This document shows positions 22,322 through 26,643 of a stretch of DNA of 26,643 nt, one piece after another; the stretch's first letter is position 1; every line of letters starts with the position of its first letter. The DNA is from Bacillota bacterium (GTDB taxonomy: Bacteria; Bacillota; Clostridia; Christensenellales; SZUA-584): NCBI GenBank assembly GCA_023396555.1, contig JAEWWC010000128.1:1-26643 (forward strand), given 5' to 3'. The translations under genes and the position numbers were made by a program. The notes under the pieces are model-generated. The model had not been told where the DNA came from, ran no database searches, and worked only from the letters and a program-made list of their open reading frames with translations.

Positions 22322-23806
22322 ATGGACCAACTGCTTCTGAAGATGGAAGGTATTGAAAAGTCGTTTCCAGGCGTGCACGCGTTGAGCAACTGCCGGTTTG
22401 ATTTGCGTAAAGGGGAAATCCACGCGCTGGTGGGGGAAAACGGTGCCGGCAAATCTACAATGATGAAGGTGCTGACAGGCATACACGCGCCCGACGCGGG
22501 GGTCATCAGCCTTGAGGGCAACTCCATGTCCTTCAGATCGCCCAGGGATGCCCAGCTGGCCGGCATATCGATGGTGCATCAGGAGCTGAACCTGATGAAC
22601 CATCTGACGGTGGCGCAGAACATATTTATCGGCCGCGAGAGCGAGGGACTCTTTCTTAACGAAAGATCGATCAACAAGCGTGCAATTGAGCTGTTCGACA
22701 GGCTGAACATCAAGATGGACCCGGAAGCCCTTGTTGGCAGTTTGTCGGTCAGTCATCAGCAGATGATCGAGATCGCCAAGGCCATCTCCTATAACGCCAA
22801 GATCATCATTTTCGACGAGCCGACGGCGACGCTGACGGACAACGAGATCGACGAGCTGTTCAAAATAATGGACGAACTGCGCAAGAACGGCGTGGGCATG
22901 GTGTACATCTCGCACAGAATGGACGAGATCAGGCGGATATCCGACCGGGTCACGGTCATGCGGGACGGCGAGTACATCGGGACTCTGAACAAGGATGAAA
23001 TCGATATTGAAAAGATCATCCATATGATGGTTGGTCGCGTGACATACGAGGAGCATAAGCAGGGCAGTGCGGTGGGCGCGGGTACTCCGGCGGTGCTGCG
23101 TGTGGAGCATATGTCTTCCAAGGACGTTAAGGACGTATCCTTCGAGCTTTATAAGGGAGAGATACTGGGTATAGCGGGCCTGGTGGGCGCTGGGCGTACG
23201 GAACTGGCCCGTCTGATATTCGGCGCAGACAAACGGATGAGCGGCGAAATCTACCTGAATGGGCAAAAGGTGAGCATCAACAGCCCCAGTGACGCTGTAA
23301 AGCATGGTATCGGGTATCTGTCCGAAGACAGAAAGCGGTACGGGCTTGCGCTAGGCATGAGCATTGCGGACAACATTGTCATGACGAATCTGGATGATTT
23401 CATCAGCGCCGGCATTATCAATGAGAAGAAAATAGAATCTGCCGCCAAGGAATCCATCGGGAAGATCAACATTAAGACGCCTTCCGCACGGCAGCTGGTC
23501 AAGAATCTGTCAGGCGGCAATCAGCAGAAGGTGATCATCGCAAAGTGGCTGCTGCGGGACTGTGACATACTGATATTCGATGAGCCGACGCGCGGCATCG
23601 ATGTGGGCGCCAAGAGTGAGATTTACAAGATCATCAACCATTTGGCGGAGATGGGCAAATCGATCATCATGATATCATCCGAATTGCCTGAACTGCTGCG
23701 CATGAGCGACCGCGTGCTGGTGATGTGCGAAGGTGTCCATACAGCCACGTTGGGTCTGAATGAAATCGATCAGAAGACGATCATGAAATATGCCACAGAG
23801 CATTAG
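22322..23806 (+). CDS. Sugar ABC transporter ATP-binding protein, two ATPase domains (RbsA/MglA type)
   Basis: 494 residues from ATG 22322; GAGGG (22312-22316) favours it over ATG 22304. Domain 1: Walker A GENGAGKST (38-46), signature SVSHQQMIEIAKA, Walker B IIIFDEPTATL. Domain 2: degenerate Walker A GLVGAGRTELAR, signature LSGGNQQKVIIAKWL, Walker B ILIFDEPTRGIDVGAKSE. The degenerate second P-loop is normal for this carbohydrate-uptake (CUT2) family. It powers import through the permease encoded next. It begins the transporter operon under the promoter at 22201-22230. Substrate specificity cannot be read from the ATPase. Confidence 0.95.
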   Translation: MDQLLLKMEGIEKSFPGVHALSNCRFDLRKGEIHALVGENGAGKSTMMKVLTGIHAPDAGVISLEGNSMSFRSPRDAQLAGISMVHQELNLMNHLTVAQNIFIGRESEGLFLNERSINKRAIELFDRLNIKMDPEALVGSLSVSHQQMIEIAKAISYNAKIIIFDEPTATLTDNEIDELFKIMDELRKNGVGMVYISHRMDEIRRISDRVTVMRDGEYIGTLNKDEIDIEKIIHMMVGRVTYEEHKQGSAVGAGTPAVLRVEHMSSKDVKDVSFELYKGEILGIAGLVGAGRTELARLIFGADKRMSGEIYLNGQKVSINSPSDAVKHGIGYLSEDRKRYGLALGMSIADNIVMTNLDDFISAGIINEKKIESAAKESIGKINIKTPSARQLVKNLSGGNQQKVIIAKWLLRDCDILIFDEPTRGIDVGAKSEIYKIINHLAEMGKSIIMISSELPELLRMSDRVLVMCEGVHTATLGLNEIDQKTIMKYATEH

Positions 23807-23820
23807 AGGGGGAAAAATCA

Positions 23821-24795
23821 ATGTTAAAGGGTAAAAACATGCAAAAATTGCTGGCGTTTGCGGCGCTGGTTATCATCTACGTGTTTTTCGCAATTACAGG
23901 CAACAACTTCTTTTCGGGACCGACGGCGCTGAACATACTGGCATCATCATATTACGTCGGATTCCTGGCGCTGGGCGTCACATTCGTCATCATCACAGGC
24001 GGCATCGACCTGTCGATCGGCGCGCTGATGATGTGCTCCGCTCTTGTGGGCGGCCAGCTCTACCGCGTCTCTGAAACGCCGCTGTGGATCGCCCTGATCG
24101 TGATGGTGCTGTTCGGAACAGCGGTCGGCATGCTGAATGGTTTGATGGTCACTAGGCTGGGGCTGCCGCCGTTTATCGCCACTCTTGGCACGATGATGGT
24201 GTCGTTGGGCTTTGGCTCCATCATTACCGGCACATCGTCCAAATACTTCCCGACGATACTGGAGCCGGACGGCTGGTTCTCCCGCGCATTTTTCAAGACA
24301 GAGGGTAATTTCCCGATGGGTGCGGTATTCCTGCTGATCTTCTTCGCGATCACGTTCGTAATACTAAACAAAACAAAAATTGGCCGCTACATTTTCGGCA
24401 TCGGGAGCAATGAGGAGGCGGTACGGCTATCGGGCATCAAAGTAAACGTATGGAAAACGGCCGCTTACGCCATTAGCGGTTTTGCAGCGGGCCTTGGTTC
24501 CATATTCTATGCGGCCACCTATACGGTCGTTATCCCCAACACCGGTAACGGCATTGAGTTGCAGGCGATTGCGGGCGTCGTTATCGGCGGCACATCGCTG
24601 TCGGGCGGCATCGGCTCTCTCACTGGTACGATCATCGGCGTGTTCATCATGAGCGTGCTGAAAAACGGCCTGGTGTCGCTGAACCTGCCCGCACCGTTCC
24701 AGACATTCTTTACCGGCATCGTGGTTATTGGCGCCGTGCTGCTGGACGTGTACCGCAACAAGAAAGCCAATTCTGTTAAGAAGATAAAGAATTAA
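23821..24795 (+). CDS. Sugar ABC transporter permease (RbsC type, BPD_transp_2)
   Basis: 324 residues with eight to ten membrane helices. Typical motifs of the ribose/xylose permease family are FLALGVTFVIITGGIDLSIG (about 45-64), PFIATLGTMM, GIGSNEEAVRLSGIKV (the cytoplasmic EAA-like loop, about 195-210) and AIAGVVIGGTSLSGGIGS. GAGGGGG ahead of the ATG is a strong ribosome site, and the gene starts 14 bases after the ATPase stop. It forms the channel, probably as a homodimer, with the ATPase before and the binding lipoprotein after. Confidence 0.95.
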   Translation: MLKGKNMQKLLAFAALVIIYVFFAITGNNFFSGPTALNILASSYYVGFLALGVTFVIITGGIDLSIGALMMCSALVGGQLYRVSETPLWIALIVMVLFGTAVGMLNGLMVTRLGLPPFIATLGTMMVSLGFGSIITGTSSKYFPTILEPDGWFSRAFFKTEGNFPMGAVFLLIFFAITFVILNKTKIGRYIFGIGSNEEAVRLSGIKVNVWKTAAYAISGFAAGLGSIFYAATYTVVIPNTGNGIELQAIAGVVIGGTSLSGGIGSLTGTIIGVFIMSVLKNGLVSLNLPAPFQTFFTGIVVIGAVLLDVYRNKKANSVKKIKN

Positions 24796-24838
24796 GCAGC
24801 AATGCTTATGTAATAACCAATAGGAGGATAGTTTGGTA

Positions 24839-25987
24839 ATGAACACAAAGAAGAGTGTAAAATTCCTGACGCTGCTTGTAGCGCTGGCGATGGTCGTCGG
24901 TATGTTCGCAGGCTGCGGCACCAAAGCGCCTGAAACGACGCCGTCTAAAGCGCCCGAATCGGTAGCTCCGGCAACCGAAGCGCCGGCTGAACAGCCCACT
25001 GAGCAAGCGGCTGGCCCCATGTACATTTCCGTGATTGCGAAGGGCTTCCAGCACCAGTTCTGGCAGGTCGTTAAAGCGGGCTCCGAGCAGGCTGCTACAG
25101 ATCTCGGCGTGCAGATCTTCTTCACCGGCCCCGAGGGTGAAAGCGCCCAGAGCGCCCAGGTGGACATGCTGAACGCTGAGCTCGCGAAGAACCCTGCGGC
25201 CATCGCGCTTGCGGCCCTCAACACCGAAGCGGTGCTGAGCCAGCTGAAGGATGCACAGGACAGGGGCATTCCGGTCATCGGCTTTGACTCGGGCGTTCCG
25301 GATGCACCGGCCGGCCAGATCGCGGCCACGGCGTCCACGAACAACGAAGGCGCGGCAGCTATCGGCGCGGAGCATATGTATGAGGCTCTGAAGGACGTTA
25401 TCGCTGCGGCGACCCCCGAGAAACCGGTTGTCATCTCCGTTCTGTCTCAGGACGTTGTGAGCGCATCCGTTTCCGGACGTACCAAAGGCTTTGCCGAGAA
25501 GATGAAAGAGCTGGTTGAGGCTGGCGGCAGCACCGCGGCTATCACGGGCGATTTCTCTGCCATCAACACGGGCGACGCGGCGGCTTCCGCTGTGAACGTT
25601 GCTGTGACGGTCGGCGCAACGCCGGACATCACGGATATGACCAATGCGGCGAACGGCCTGCTGAACACCGCCGGACTGGCTGGCGTGTTCTGCTCAAATG
25701 AAGGCGCGGTCAATGGTCTGCTGGCGGCTGTGAATGCTGGCTCCAAGATTCCGGATGGCGTGAAGATCGTTGGCTTTGATGCTGGTGCGGGCCAGAAGGC
25801 TGCCGTGAAGAGCGGCGTGTTCATGGGCTCCATCACGCAGGATCCTTTCCAGATCGGCTACAAAGCTGTTGAACTCGCTTTTGCGGCGGCGAACGGCGAA
25901 ACTGTGGCGGATGTCGACACAGGTGCGAAGTGGTATGATGCCAGCAACATGGAGCAGGAAGATATCGCTCAGCTGCTCTATGACTGA
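24839..25987 (+). CDS. Sugar ABC transporter substrate-binding lipoprotein
   Basis: 382 residues from ATG 24839 (AGGAGG at 24822-24827, 11 bases upstream); TTG 24833 is an alternative start two codons longer. Lipobox FAGC with Cys26 follows a signal segment. A low-complexity PT/EA-rich linker spans about 30-60, then a Peripla_BP_4 domain (YISVIAKGFQHQFWQVVKAG, AQSAQVDMLNAELAKNPAAIA, GIPVIGFDSG, ATASTNNEGAAAIG, VKIVGFDAGAGQ). It captures the sugar outside the membrane for the RbsC-type permease. It is longer than, and clearly diverged from, the sensing lipoprotein at 21128. A long hairpin follows. Confidence 0.94.
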   Translation: MNTKKSVKFLTLLVALAMVVGMFAGCGTKAPETTPSKAPESVAPATEAPAEQPTEQAAGPMYISVIAKGFQHQFWQVVKAGSEQAATDLGVQIFFTGPEGESAQSAQVDMLNAELAKNPAAIALAALNTEAVLSQLKDAQDRGIPVIGFDSGVPDAPAGQIAATASTNNEGAAAIGAEHMYEALKDVIAAATPEKPVVISVLSQDVVSASVSGRTKGFAEKMKELVEAGGSTAAITGDFSAINTGDAAASAVNVAVTVGATPDITDMTNAANGLLNTAGLAGVFCSNEGAVNGLLAAVNAGSKIPDGVKIVGFDAGAGQKAAVKSGVFMGSITQDPFQIGYKAVELAFAAANGETVADVDTGAKWYDASNMEQEDIAQLLYD

Positions 25988-26012
25988 TAAACACAGGTAA
26001 AATTTCTTCTTC

Positions 26013-26059
26013 CTGAGATGGCCTCCTTTGGCACAGTGCCAAAGGAGGTCATTTCTCAG
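26013..26059. terminator. Long hairpin after the transporter operon
   Basis: Arms 26013-26034 and 26036-26059 pair almost throughout, including CCTCCTTTGGCAC with GTGCCAAAGGAGG, with two bulged T bases and one G-T pair. No U-tract follows on the plus strand (TAAAAGC), so it may work as a terminator, a 3' stabiliser or an attenuator before fucI. Confidence 0.5.
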
Positions 26060-26124
26060 TAAAAGCGTATTGGATATTTTTCTTTTGGCGATTGGTTTTC
26101 AGATTTCTTTTCCAAAGTTATTTT

Positions 26125-26135
26125 GTTATAATAAC
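26125..26135 (+). promoter_or_regulatory. Extended -10 promoter of fucI overlapping a palindrome
   Basis: TG-T-TATAAT at 26124-26132 is an extended -10. The overlapping GTTAT-A-ATAAC (26125-26135) is a perfect 11-base palindrome, flanked by AGTTA and TAACT. The -35 (TTTCTT, 26104-26109) is poor, so an activator may be needed. The predicted start near 26139 leaves about 63 bases of leader. Confidence 0.5.
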
Positions 26136-26201
26136 GTAACTGGAAAATGGGGTGCAGTGAATTTCAACCAAACCATATGAATTATGGACAGGAGGTATGG
26201 C

Positions 26202-26643
26202 ATGATGAAAATAGGAATAAGGCCGACGATAGACGGACGGGAAAGAGGAGTGCGTGAAACGCTGGAAGTCCAGACGATGGATATGGCGAAGAGCGCAGCC
26301 GCGCTGATCAGCGGTAATTTGAAGGACAGGGAAGGCAACCCGGTGCAGTGCGTGATCGCCGATACGACGATCGGCGGCGTATATGAGGCGGCGCAGTGCG
26401 CGGAGAAGTTCGCGCGCGAAGGCGTGTGCGCCACGCTGACGGTCACGCCGTGCTGGTGTTACGGCAGCGAGACGATGGATATGGACCCCCTGATGCCAAA
26501 AGCGGTATGGGGCTTTAACGGAACGGAACGGCCGGGCGCGGTGTATCTGGCAGCGGTGCTGGCCGCGCATGCGCAGAAAGGCCTGCCCGCTTTCAGCATA
26601 TACGGGCACGACGTGCAGGACGCCGACGATACATCGATACCGG
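26202..26643 (+). CDS. fucI: L-fucose isomerase, N-terminal part (cut by window end)
   Basis: 147 residues are visible from ATG 26202, six bases after GGAGG (26191-26195); ATG 26205 is equally possible. The text follows E. coli FucI closely: KIGIRPTIDGR, GVRETLEVQTMDMAK, VTPCWCYGSET, MDMDPLMPKA, VWGFNGTERPGAVYLAA and IYGHDVQDADDTSIP. The enzyme converts L-fucose to L-fuculose (also D-arabinose to D-ribulose) with Mn2+ in the cytoplasm. The metal and catalytic residues lie in the missing C-terminal part. It sits behind the sugar importer but under its own promoter, suggesting that the imported sugar is L-fucose or D-arabinose. Confidence 0.95.
   Translation, partial: MMKIGIRPTIDGRERGVRETLEVQTMDMAKSAAALISGNLKDREGNPVQCVIADTTIGGVYEAAQCAEKFAREGVCATLTVTPCWCYGSETMDMDPLMPKAVWGFNGTERPGAVYLAAVLAAHAQKGLPAFSIYGHDVQDADDTSIP

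Overview
The window is bacterial and most consistent with a Gram-positive anaerobe of the class Clostridia. The evidence is a 2-hydroxyacyl-CoA-dehydratase-type activase, VanW and NlpC/P60 wall proteins with PT- and SG-rich linkers, a YesMN-type two-component system, lipoprotein sugar-binding proteins, a PadR/HAAS operon, strong AGGAGG-type ribosome sites, and TTG and GTG starts. No genus can be named safely. Most genes are GC-rich with frequent ATA isoleucine codons. The stretch from about 2311 to 4690 is visibly AT-richer and holds broken genes.

Layout. (1) 1-2310, plus strand: a translationally coupled trio. Two HgdA/HgdB-like iron-sulfur proteins (the first cut by the window edge) are followed by their ATP-dependent activase. 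(2) 2311-5121, minus strand: an AT-rich accessory patch. It holds a tiny Sm-like protein, a peptidoglycan-binding plus NlpC/P60 gene split by a frameshift, a decayed plus-strand reading frame, and an Arg/Gly/Phe-rich low-complexity protein with Cys heptads. (3) 5433-9565, plus strand: one long polypeptide joining an iron alcohol dehydrogenase to a class-3-like aldehyde dehydrogenase (the reverse of AdhE order), then an M32 carboxypeptidase. (4) 9657-11869, minus strand: an operon of a PadR regulator, a HAAS-domain protein with one two-helix (2TM) unit, and a membrane protein made of nine tandem copies of that unit. A good promoter and a palindrome precede it. (5) 12090-13460, minus strand: asnS. 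(6) 13793-17231, plus strand: a cell-wall operon of a VanW/YoaR-like protein and a four-repeat peptidoglycan-binding NlpC/P60 hydrolase. (7) 17744-26643, plus strand: a carbohydrate locus. It has a YesN-like regulator, a YesM-like kinase and a sugar-binding lipoprotein in one overlapping operon. A ribose-type ABC transporter (ATPase, permease, lipoprotein) and the start of L-fucose isomerase (fucI) follow.

How they work together. Region 7 reads as sense, import and catabolise. A binding lipoprotein probably presents sugar to the kinase, the regulator probably acts on the ABC promoter, and fucI suggests L-fucose or D-arabinose as substrate (inference). Region 6 is wall remodelling. Region 4 is probably a self-repressed membrane-stress or drug-type PadR system with an unusual repeat-expanded membrane protein. 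The most unusual items are the nine-fold 2TM protein beside its one-copy relative, the reversed ADH-ALDH fusion with a perfect internal ribosome site, and the bipolar RGF/Cys-heptad protein.
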